A stretch of DNA of 64,000 nt from Liminaster sp045576355 (GTDB taxonomy: Bacteria > Bacteroidota > Bacteroidia > Bacteroidales > UBA3663): contig JAZNGG010000016.1 in the NCBI GenBank assembly GCA_045576355.1, positions 50,378-114,377 on the forward strand, given 5' to 3'. The translations under genes and the position numbers were made by a program. Below the pieces are notes generated by a model. The model was not told the DNA's origin and made no database searches. It saw only the letters and a program-made list of their open reading frames with translations. Positions within the stretch are counted from its first letter, which is position 1. Each line of letters begins with the position of its first letter. Shown piece by piece: positions 1-7,587 of the stretch.

Positions 1-258
1 GAGTTATATTCTTTCCGTCCGGCTATGGCGAAAATGTTGCATGGATTAAAACAACTTTATCCTGATGCAAAAGTTTATTTCCTTCTTAACACAGGTCTAA
101 AACAGGAAGTTAATGACACTGTTCATGAACTATGTGCTCGTTATGATATATATTGTATCGATTTAAAAGATATAGATAAACAGCAGGGGCATCCTTCGAT
201 TGCAGGTATGAAATCAATTGCAATGCAAGTTTTACAAACGTTGAGGGAGAGATTTTGA
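1..258 (+). CDS. SGNH/GDSL-type hydrolase, C-terminal fragment
   Basis: The frame is open from base 1, so the gene begins outside the window and only the last 85 residues are visible. The fragment has the end of a flavodoxin-like alpha/beta fold (a YPDAKVYFLLNT strand) and then DIDKQQGHPSIAGM. In SGNH hydrolases the catalytic Asp and His sit in a late D-x-x-H block of this form, so HPSIAGM probably carries the catalytic His. The family removes ester-linked groups, often acetyl groups from glycans. The substrate cannot be told from this piece. The assignment rests on one motif plus fold, so it is moderate. Confidence 0.6.
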   Translation, partial: ELYSFRPAMAKMLHGLKQLYPDAKVYFLLNTGLKQEVNDTVHELCARYDIYCIDLKDIDKQQGHPSIAGMKSIAMQVLQTLRERF

Positions 259-326
259 TTTTTTTATAATAAAATGTGAATAGAAATACAAATTTTTAAA
301 AGCAATGAAATATTTGTAAAAAAATA

Positions 327-357
327 TTGTCGAGTTTCCGTAAAATTTATATCTTTG
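327..357 (+). promoter_or_regulatory. Bacteroidota-type promoter for carAB
   Basis: TTG at 327-329 and TATCTTTG at 350-357 are separated by 20 nt, matching the Bacteroidota consensus TTTG-N19-21-TAnnTTTG. Transcription would start near 364 and give a leader of about 35 nt before the carA ATG at 400. Confidence 0.65.
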
Positions 358-399
358 CAGAGATTAAATAGCTATTACATTATTATATTTCATTATAGT

Positions 400-1479
400 A
401 TGAAAAACGAGAAAGCGGTTTCACTGATTCTTGAAGATGGCCATGTGTTCCATGGTTTTAGTTTCGGTTTTGAGAAGCCTGTCTGTGGAGAAGTGGTTTT
501 CAGCACGGCCATGACGGGTTATGTAGAGAGTTTGACTGACCCTTCTTATAGCGGTCAGATTTTAGCGATCACATTTCCTCTTGTTGGTAATTATGGAGTC
601 CCGAAGGTATCTTTTGATGCAGAGGGGCTTTCTTCTTATTATGAGTCAGAAAAGATTCATGTAAGAGCATTGGTTATTGGGGACTACTCTTATGAGTATA
701 GCCATTGGAATGCATCGATGTCGTTGTCCGAATGGCTGAAATCCCAGCAGGTCGTGGGTATATATGGCATTGATACCCGCGAGTTGACTAAGGTGCTTCG
801 CGAACAAGGAACCATGAAAGCAAAAATTATCTTTGACCATGAGAGTGAGATTGATTTTGAGGACAATCAAGATATTAATTTTGTAGCATCTGTCTCCTGT
901 GAAAAGCCAGTGAAATATGGCCATGGAGACAAAAAAGTGTGTTTGGTTGATTGCGGATTGACACACAGCCTTGTACGTACTTTGGTCAGCTATGGAGTTG
1001 AGATTGTACGTGTGCCTTGGGATTATGATTTCACTGCGGACGGTGTTTCTTATGATGGTTTGTTTATCAGCCCCGGACCTGGAAATCCTAATCTTTGTCA
1101 TGAGACCATAGCTCACATTAAGAAGTTTATGGAGAGTGGAAAGCCTATATGTGGTGTCGGTTTAGGACACCAATTGCTTGCTCTCGCTGCCGGAGCGAAA
1201 GTCTCCAAACTCAAAGTCGGCCATCGAGGACATAACCAGCCGGTCCGTCTGGTAGGGACAAACAAGTGTGTCATTACGGCACAAAATCATAGTTATGCAG
1301 TGGTCGATGATTCTTTGCCGTCAGGTTGGAAATCTCTTTTTGTCAGTATGAACGATGATAGCAATGAGGGCATTCGTCATGATCAGAATCCTTGGTGCTC
1401 TACCCAGTTTATTCCGGAAACGGCAGAAGGGTCTGTAGATACCCATTTTGTCTTCAAGGATTTTTTTGATGCACTCTAA
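400..1479 (+). CDS. carA: Carbamoyl-phosphate synthase small subunit with degenerate glutaminase site
   Basis: This is the amidotransferase subunit that normally hydrolyses glutamine and passes ammonia to CarB for pyrimidine and arginine synthesis. The ATG at 400 gives 359 residues and a typical N-terminus (SLILEDGHVFHGFSFG). An upstream in-frame TTG at 355 lies inside the promoter and is unlikely. The N-terminal CarA domain is intact through GIDTRELTKVLREQGTM. In the C-terminal class I amidotransferase domain the nucleophile motif normally reads G-I-C-L-G-H-Q; here it is GVGLGHQ, with Gly254 in place of Cys. The His-Pro-Glu motif reads IPE, with Ile338 in place of His and Glu340 kept. Two triad residues are therefore missing although the frame is intact. 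CarB follows 61 nt downstream. It is probably a structural partner in an ammonia-using enzyme. Confidence 0.93.
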   Translation: MKNEKAVSLILEDGHVFHGFSFGFEKPVCGEVVFSTAMTGYVESLTDPSYSGQILAITFPLVGNYGVPKVSFDAEGLSSYYESEKIHVRALVIGDYSYEYSHWNASMSLSEWLKSQQVVGIYGIDTRELTKVLREQGTMKAKIIFDHESEIDFEDNQDINFVASVSCEKPVKYGHGDKKVCLVDCGLTHSLVRTLVSYGVEIVRVPWDYDFTADGVSYDGLFISPGPGNPNLCHETIAHIKKFMESGKPICGVGLGHQLLALAAGAKVSKLKVGHRGHNQPVRLVGTNKCVITAQNHSYAVVDDSLPSGWKSLFVSMNDDSNEGIRHDQNPWCSTQFIPETAEGSVDTHFVFKDFFDAL

Positions 1480-1540
1480 ATCATTAGATAATAGAGAGTA
1501 GATACAAAAAGAATCAATAATGACTTTTATTTTGACAGAT

Positions 1541-4500
1541 ATGAATACTAAAGATATTAAGAAAGTTCTTTTATTAGGATCCGGTGCATTGAAGATTGGT
1601 GAAGCAGGAGAGTTTGACTATTCCGGTTCTCAAGCATTGAAGGCTCTTCGTGAAGAAGGCATCTATTCTGTTCTTATCAATCCTAATATTGCTACTGTTC
1701 AAACCTCAGAAGGTGTTGCAGACAAGATTTATTTTTTGCCGGTAACCCCGTTTTTTGTAGAGAAAGTTATAGAAAAGGAGCGTCCTGACGGAATATTTCT
1801 GGCATTCGGAGGTCAGACTGCTCTCAATTGTGGTGTGGCGCTTTATGAAAGCGGTGTTTTAGAGAAATATAATGTTCAAGTTCTTGGCACACCTGTCCAG
1901 GCTATTATGGATACTGAAGACCGAGAGCTTTTCGTTGAGAAACTTGATGAAATAGATGTTTGTACGATTAAAAGTCACGCATGTGACAATCTTGAAGAAG
2001 CTCGTAAAGCGGCTGCAGATTTGGGTTATCCTGTTATTATCCGTGCTGCGTATGCTTTAGGTGGTTTGGGATCCGGTTTCTGTGATAACGAAGAAGAACT
2101 TGAGACCCTTGGCAAAAAGGCTTTGTCTTTCTCCCCACAAATATTAGTAGAGAAATCTTTAAAGGGATGGAAAGAAATTGAATATGAGGTTGTCCGAGAT
2201 CGGTATGACAATTGTATAACCGTATGTAATATGGAGAATTTTGATCCTCTTGGAATTCATACCGGTGAGTCTATTGTCGTAGCTCCGACACAAACCTTAT
2301 CAAATAGTGATTGTACTAAATTGCGAGCATTGGCACTTAAAATTATTCGTCATATTGGGATAGTTGGAGAGTGTAATGTTCAGTTTGCTTACGATCCTAA
2401 TAGTGAGGATTATCGTGTGATTGAGGTGAATGCTCGTCTATCCCGATCCTCTGCATTGGCATCGAAAGCTACCGGTTATCCTCTTGCTTTTGTCGCAGCT
2501 AAACTTGGTCTTGGATATGGGTTGTTTGAACTTAGGAACTCTGTTACTAAAACTACTACAGCGTTCTTCGAGCCTGCTATCGACTATGTCGTTTGTAAAT
2601 TACCTCGATGGGATTTAGGAAAATTCCAAGGAGTAGATAGAGAACTTGGTTCCAGCATGAAGTCTGTAGGAGAGGTGATGGCTATTGGCCGTACATTCGA
2701 GGAGTCGATCCAGAAAGGACTTCGTATGATCGGACAAGGGATGCATGGGTTTGTAGAAAACAAAGAACTGGTTATTGCTGATATAGATAAAGCGCTCCAT
2801 GAGCCTACGGATAAACGTATTTTTGTTATATCCAAGGCATTTCGTGCAGGTTACACCATCGATCAGATTCATGAATTGACGAAAATTGATAAATGGTTCT
2901 TACAGAAGCTTTATAATATTATAAAGACAGCAACTGAATTGGAGTCTTATAATGAATTGGAGCAATTGCCACGTGAATTGGTGTTATTAGCAAAAAAACA
3001 AGGCTTCTCAGATTTCCAGATTGGGCGTGCTGTATGGAAAGAGGCAATGACCGAACTCGCTGAGAATTGGGTGCTCAGAGTAAGAGACTTGCGTAAAAAA
3101 TTAGGTATTCTTCCTGTCGTAAAACAGATTGATACCTTGGCTGCAGAATACCCGGCACAGACTAATTATCTCTATCTGACATATAATGGCGATAATCATG
3201 ATATTGATTTCCAACATGATGGTAAGTCTGTGATTGTTTTAGGCTCAGGTGCATATCGCATTGGATCTTCTGTAGAGTTTGACTGGTGTAGTGTTAATGC
3301 TTTGACAACAGCTCGTAAAGAAGGATATCGTAGTATCATGCTAAACTACAATCCCGAAACTGTTTCTACAGATTATGATATGTGTGATCGTCTGTACTTT
3401 GATGAACTCACTTTCGAACGCGTGATGGATGTGATCGATCTCGAAATTCCTCATGGAGTAATTTTATCTGTAGGTGGACAGATCCCTAATAATTTGGCAA
3501 TGCGTTTAGACGAACAAAATGTGCCGATTCTTGGGACACAAGCTCAATACATTGATAATGCAGAAGATCGACAGAAGTTCTCTTCACTTTGTGATCGTAT
3601 TGGAGTAGATCAGCCGGCATGGAAAGAGCTTTCTACGATGGAGGATGTAGATAAGTTTATCGCAGAAGTTGGATTCCCTGTTTTGGTTCGTCCTTCCTAT
3701 GTCCTTTCTGGAGCAGCAATGAATGTATGCTCTAATCAGCAGGAGTTAGTTCGTTTCTTACAATTAGCTGCTAATGTTAGTCAAAAGCATCCGGTTGTTA
3801 TATCTCAATTTGTAGAAGGCGCTAAAGAAATTGAGATGGATGCTGTAGCTGATCATGGAGAAATAGTAGCTTATGCTATTAGTGAACATATTGAGTTCGC
3901 GGGAGTACATTCTGGAGATGCCACAATCCAGTTCCCACCTCAAAAACTCTATGTAGAGACAATGCGCCGTGTTAAGAAGGTGGCTAAAAAGATTGCGGCA
4001 GAGTTACATATCAGCGGACCTTTTAATATTCAGTTTTTGGCTCGTGAAAATGACATAAAAGTTATAGAGTGTAACTTACGTGCATCTCGTTCTTTCCCAT
4101 TTGTAAGCAAAGTCCTTAAAATCAATTTTATTGAGTTGGCTTCCAAAATTATGTTGGGTGTCCCCTATGAAGTGCCGAGTAAGAATGAGTTTGATGTAGA
4201 TTATGTTGGTATTAAAGCGAGTCAATTCTCATTCTCCCGACTTCAGAAAGCTGATCCTGTTTTGGGTGTTGATATGTCCTCTACGGGAGAAGTTGGTTGT
4301 TTAGGTGATGATACAAGTTGTGCTGTCTTGAAAGCGATGCTTAGTGTAGGGTTGCGTATTCCGCAGAAAAATATTTTAATATCTTCCGGCAATGCCAAGC
4401 AGAAACTAACTTTATTGGAGCCGGCCAAGATGCTTGTTGAAAAAGGATATACTCTGTTTGCCACCGGAGGAAGTTACAGATTTCTTGTCGAGAATAATGT

Positions 4501-4768
4501 TCCATGTCAGCATGTATATTGGCCTAGTGAGGAGATGCAACCTCAGGCTCTTGATATGCTGAAAAATAAGGAGATCGACCTTGTCATCAATATTCCTAAA
4601 AACCTCACAAGTGGAGAACTAAGTAATGGATATAAGATAAGACGTGCAGCTATAGATTTTAATATTCCACTTATTACCAATGATCGTCTGGCAGCCGAAT
4701 TTATCCATTCTTTCTGTACGATGCCGATAGAAAATATCGCGATCAAATCCTGGGACGAATATAAATAA
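1541..4768 (+). CDS. carB: Carbamoyl-phosphate synthase large subunit
   Basis: It makes carbamoyl phosphate from bicarbonate, ammonia and two ATP, in the cytoplasm. The 1075 residues show the usual duplicated architecture: first ATP-grasp half (about 1-540, with GGQTALNCGV and EVNARLSRSSALASKATGYP), second half (about 545-935, with SVEFDWC, GGQIPNNLA and ECNLRASRSFPFVSK), and a C-terminal MGS-like allosteric domain (from about 940, LFATGG and DLVINIPKN). I start it at the ATG at 1541 (MNTKDIKKVLLLGSGALKIG) because an in-frame ATG at 1520 adds only seven unconserved residues. The sequence has IGEAGEFDYSGSQA rather than the more common bacterial IGQACEFDYSG form, which as I recall resembles eukaryotic CPS. 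Cotranscribed with carA. Confidence 0.96.
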   Translation: MNTKDIKKVLLLGSGALKIGEAGEFDYSGSQALKALREEGIYSVLINPNIATVQTSEGVADKIYFLPVTPFFVEKVIEKERPDGIFLAFGGQTALNCGVALYESGVLEKYNVQVLGTPVQAIMDTEDRELFVEKLDEIDVCTIKSHACDNLEEARKAAADLGYPVIIRAAYALGGLGSGFCDNEEELETLGKKALSFSPQILVEKSLKGWKEIEYEVVRDRYDNCITVCNMENFDPLGIHTGESIVVAPTQTLSNSDCTKLRALALKIIRHIGIVGECNVQFAYDPNSEDYRVIEVNARLSRSSALASKATGYPLAFVAAKLGLGYGLFELRNSVTKTTTAFFEPAIDYVVCKLPRWDLGKFQGVDRELGSSMKSVGEVMAIGRTFEESIQKGLRMIGQGMHGFVENKELVIADIDKALHEPTDKRIFVISKAFRAGYTIDQIHELTKIDKWFLQKLYNIIKTATELESYNELEQLPRELVLLAKKQGFSDFQIGRAVWKEAMTELAENWVLRVRDLRKKLGILPVVKQIDTLAAEYPAQTNYLYLTYNGDNHDIDFQHDGKSVIVLGSGAYRIGSSVEFDWCSVNALTTARKEGYRSIMLNYNPETVSTDYDMCDRLYFDELTFERVMDVIDLEIPHGVILSVGGQIPNNLAMRLDEQNVPILGTQAQYIDNAEDRQKFSSLCDRIGVDQPAWKELSTMEDVDKFIAEVGFPVLVRPSYVLSGAAMNVCSNQQELVRFLQLAANVSQKHPVVISQFVEGAKEIEMDAVADHGEIVAYAISEHIEFAGVHSGDATIQFPPQKLYVETMRRVKKVAKKIAAELHISGPFNIQFLARENDIKVIECNLRASRSFPFVSKVLKINFIELASKIMLGVPYEVPSKNEFDVDYVGIKASQFSFSRLQKADPVLGVDMSSTGEVGCLGDDTSCAVLKAMLSVGLRIPQKNILISSGNAKQKLTLLEPAKMLVEKGYTLFATGGSYRFLVENNVPCQHVYWPSEEMQPQALDMLKNKEIDLVINIPKNLTSGELSNGYKIRRAAIDFNIPLITNDRLAAEFIHSFCTMPIENIAIKSWDEYK

Positions 4769-4802
4769 TGTTTGGTAAAATTATTCTTGTTGATAAAAAT
4801 TA

Positions 4803-4838
4803 AGAGGATGCCTTGTTTGAGACATCCTCTTTTCGTTT
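4803..4838 (+). terminator. Rho-independent terminator after carB
   Basis: GAGGATG (4804-4810) pairs with CATCCTC (4823-4829) around a 12-nt loop and is followed by TTTTCGTTTT. It lies between convergent carB and the pectate lyase gene. On the opposite strand it is not followed by a clear T run before the lyase stop. Confidence 0.75.
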
Positions 4839-7132
4839 TACTTTAGTATTATTTTCTTTCCTTCCCTGATTATCACATCACCCCGATGAGGGGAGCGGAT
4901 GCGGCGACCATGCAGGTCAAAACAATCTTTTGATAGAGAGTGGTAATCTGTGTTAGGACGCCGGATGGATGTGCCATCCTTGTAGTAGTATATTGCAATG
5001 TAGAACACATTGACGCTCTTATCTTTTGTGAGGGTGTGGTTACCTTGCGTGAGGTTATCTACGATAAGTACATTGTTATCAATGGTTGCATTATCTAAGG
5101 CACTGATTTTGATGCCATCAACTTTAAGTGACGGAGTTTCACTGCTGCCGAAAACTACTTTGAGACGAGCCGGACGTTCTGTGGTAAAGGATATTTGGGT
5201 TGATGATTCGATCTTCAGACATTCATTGTAGGTGACACCATCGATCGTGGCACTGCCTTTGCTGTCAGAGTAGTTGCCGGTGATAGAGAAGAATGGGTTA
5301 GAGGGTTTCTTGCCGGAGAAGACGCATATGATGGTGTCCGCCGTGGAGTCGGGAAGTGTGGGTGTGTCGCCTCCTGTGTTATTGTCTCCATCGGTGTCAT
5401 CATCTCCTCCTGTTCCTCCATTGTCTGTGTTGTTGTCATCGCTACCTGAGTCCCCATTGCCTCCGGTGCCCTCTCCGCTTATGCTTTTGCCGTAGAATCC
5501 GACAAGGGTGGGGGTGTAGTCCTGTAGGGCTTTTTTTAGGGCGGTGATGACGCCGTAGTCGGTGTCTGCGCCTTCGTAGTCAAATGTCCATCGGAAATCT
5601 CCGTGTCCTATTCGTCCGGCTCCTAATTGTCCGGTGACGATGGATGGAACGTCTGCGGCGGCATCAGCTTTGTAAGTATAGATGGTGCTCGCGTTTGTGT
5701 CAAAGTTTGAATAGGTGTATCCTCCTTGTTTGGCCTTGACAGAGGAGGGAACTTGTTCTTCTCGGGTGGTAGTCTCAAAGGCATCAAACTCGACGCTGTG
5801 TGTCGTGCTATAGGGGACATAGGTGTAGTTACCTGTCATGATGTTCCCATAACTTTTAATCATACCACCACTCTCTCCGCTAAATGTTGGAGCATCCTTT
5901 AAGTCTGTTCCCATTTTAGTGTCCGTCCCTTGTAATGAAATCATCATCGGGCGTGAGCAGCTACGGAAATAGTTGTTTTCTACAAAAGCATTTGCCCCTG
6001 TAGTGACACCAACGCCATATTTGGAGTTGCCATCAAAATAATTATTATAGACATGAACACTCATTGTGCGGATGCGAGGATGTCGTGAGTCACTATGGTC
6101 AAACCAATTGTGGTGGTAGGTGATCCAGTTGGGACCGCTCTCGCTTTTCATACCACATAAAGAGGATTTACCGGTGTCCCAAAAGTGATTATAATCAACG
6201 GTGATGTATTGAGAATCTCCTTTAAGATCAATGACGCCATCTCCTTTGGCTTGATCTGAATCTCCTCCTGCATTACCATAGAAAAGGTCTAGGTGGTGTA
6301 CCCAGACGTGTCTGTTGTCTGTGTCGATACTTACGCAGTCGTCCATACAGAGCATGATAGCGAAGTTTCGTAATTCGACGCTAAAGACATTTCGAAGGAG
6401 TAATCCAAATCCCCAAATTGTGGCATCGTTACCTATACCTTCAATAGTGATGTTCATAGGTGTAGTGTTTTTCTTTCCTTTGACTTGCAGACCTTCAGAG
6501 GAGCTTCCGAAGCTATCCATATGGCTATCACGAATGGTGCCAATGATGCGGATGGCGAGAGGAGTAGAGTCATATCCCTTCTCATATCCTGCTATGATGT
6601 TCTGCAGGCCGGTACGAGTTTCAACTGTCCCTTTGCTGCTTGTGACAACGTCACAAGAGATAGTTTTGGCATTATCTGCATGAACATAGATTACCTTAGC
6701 TCCTGCTTTGAGCGTGCCATTGTCGTTGTATGCCCCAACGCCGCTATGACCAAAGTGGGCATATCCACCTCTGTTATATGAGACAGCGGTAAATGGAGCT
6801 GATTCTGTTGCTTCATTTATCATCTCTGCCCCAGATGCATCTACAGGTACAACCCGGAAGCAGTATTGCCCTGCTTGGAGCCCAACTACGTCTGCACGAC
6901 CATATGTACCATAGTCTCGGACGAGGGCATCATCAAGGCGAATGTATTGATCGGAACTAGATGCTTTATAATATACGTTATAAGACTGTGCAGTCTCAGT
7001 AGGAACCCACGTGACATAACCTGATTCAAACCATCCGGAGACTTCTGTTAACGTGATAGCAGCATGGCTTGGGAGAATACTACCGAAGCAGAGAACTGCA
7101 GATAATAATTGGATAAGCTGTTTTGTTTTCAT
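4838..7132 (-). CDS. Secreted polysaccharide lyase family 1 (pectate lyase)
   Basis: It probably cleaves pectate by beta-elimination outside the cytoplasm. The 764-residue protein has a signal peptide (MKTKQLIQLLSAVLCFGS, cleaved near SHA-A), a fibronectin-III-like N-terminal part (about 30-115), a right-handed beta-helix (about 120-540), a Gly/Asp/Asn-rich linker (about 560-605), a beta-sandwich domain, and a tail DLHGRRIRSPHRGDVIIREG. PL1 hallmarks are WVHHLDL, the metal-binding Asp region GDGVIDLKG, and SRHPRIR, which carries the likely catalytic Arg. The start is only 2 nt beyond the folB stop, so it may be translated from a secA-folB transcript, an odd partner for a nutrient-scavenging enzyme. 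PL1 membership is firm; the exact pectic substrate is not. Confidence 0.9.
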   Translation of the reverse strand: MKTKQLIQLLSAVLCFGSILPSHAAITLTEVSGWFESGYVTWVPTETAQSYNVYYKASSSDQYIRLDDALVRDYGTYGRADVVGLQAGQYCFRVVPVDASGAEMINEATESAPFTAVSYNRGGYAHFGHSGVGAYNDNGTLKAGAKVIYVHADNAKTISCDVVTSSKGTVETRTGLQNIIAGYEKGYDSTPLAIRIIGTIRDSHMDSFGSSSEGLQVKGKKNTTPMNITIEGIGNDATIWGFGLLLRNVFSVELRNFAIMLCMDDCVSIDTDNRHVWVHHLDLFYGNAGGDSDQAKGDGVIDLKGDSQYITVDYNHFWDTGKSSLCGMKSESGPNWITYHHNWFDHSDSRHPRIRTMSVHVYNNYFDGNSKYGVGVTTGANAFVENNYFRSCSRPMMISLQGTDTKMGTDLKDAPTFSGESGGMIKSYGNIMTGNYTYVPYSTTHSVEFDAFETTTREEQVPSSVKAKQGGYTYSNFDTNASTIYTYKADAAADVPSIVTGQLGAGRIGHGDFRWTFDYEGADTDYGVITALKKALQDYTPTLVGFYGKSISGEGTGGNGDSGSDDNNTDNGGTGGDDDTDGDNNTGGDTPTLPDSTADTIICVFSGKKPSNPFFSITGNYSDSKGSATIDGVTYNECLKIESSTQISFTTERPARLKVVFGSSETPSLKVDGIKISALDNATIDNNVLIVDNLTQGNHTLTKDKSVNVFYIAIYYYKDGTSIRRPNTDYHSLSKDCFDLHGRRIRSPHRGDVIIREGKKIILK

Positions 7133-7134
7133 AT

Positions 7135-7515
7135 TTATAATTGTTTAGCATCGTTTGAAAATTTCATTCTCAAGTACACTGCACAACTTTTGATTTGTGC
7201 AGATATTGGCGGAGAGAGTTTTGCAATCCGGATTTCTGCTTCTTGGGCTTTATGAAACTTTTGGGCTATTTGGTGTAGGATGCGTCCAGCTACATGCTCT
7301 AGTAAAGCAGAGGGTTGTTTCATTTCTTCTTCGATCAAAGAAACAACTTCAGCATAGTTTATCGTATCTCCAAGATCATCACTTTTAGCAGCTTGAGTGA
7401 GGTCAAGGTAGATCGTGGCATCAACAATGTATTGGTTCCCTACGATGCGCTCTTGGGGTAGAACTCCATGTCGGGCCCAAATCTTTAATCCTGATATTTC
7501 TATAGCTGATTCCAT
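7135..7515 (-). CDS. folB: Dihydroneopterin aldolase
   Basis: It converts 7,8-dihydroneopterin to 6-hydroxymethyl-dihydropterin plus glycolaldehyde in folate synthesis. The 126-residue length is normal for the tunnel-fold family. Visible family features are the N-terminal GLKIWARHGVLPQER with the substrate-binding Glu, DTINYAEV in the middle, LLEHVAGRI, and a C-terminal I-R-I-A-K-L-S-P-P-I block carrying the catalytic Lys. It lies between secA (72 nt upstream) and the pectate lyase gene (2 nt downstream), all on the minus strand. Confidence 0.93.
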   Translation of the reverse strand: MESAIEISGLKIWARHGVLPQERIVGNQYIVDATIYLDLTQAAKSDDLGDTINYAEVVSLIEEEMKQPSALLEHVAGRILHQIAQKFHKAQEAEIRIAKLSPPISAQIKSCAVYLRMKFSNDAKQL

Positions 7516-7528
7516 TAATTAGCAGAAA

Positions 7529-7577
7529 GGATAAAGTGTTATCCATAATATTATAAAGTTTAGGATTAACACTTTAC
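7529..7577 (-). other. Inverted repeat in the secA-folB gap
   Basis: GGATAAAGTGTT-ATCC (7529-7544) pairs with GGATTAACACTTTACC (7563-7578) with one bulge and a loop of about 18 nt. On the minus strand it is not followed by a T run, so it is not a convincing terminator; it may be a processing site or attenuator between secA and folB. On the plus strand a T run does follow, but no gene there would use it. Confidence 0.5.
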
Positions 7578-7587
7578 CCTTTTTTAT

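Noticed and set aside
6315..6781. Plus-strand frames within the pectate lyase gene
   Set aside because: Antisense to a strongly supported family 1 lyase.
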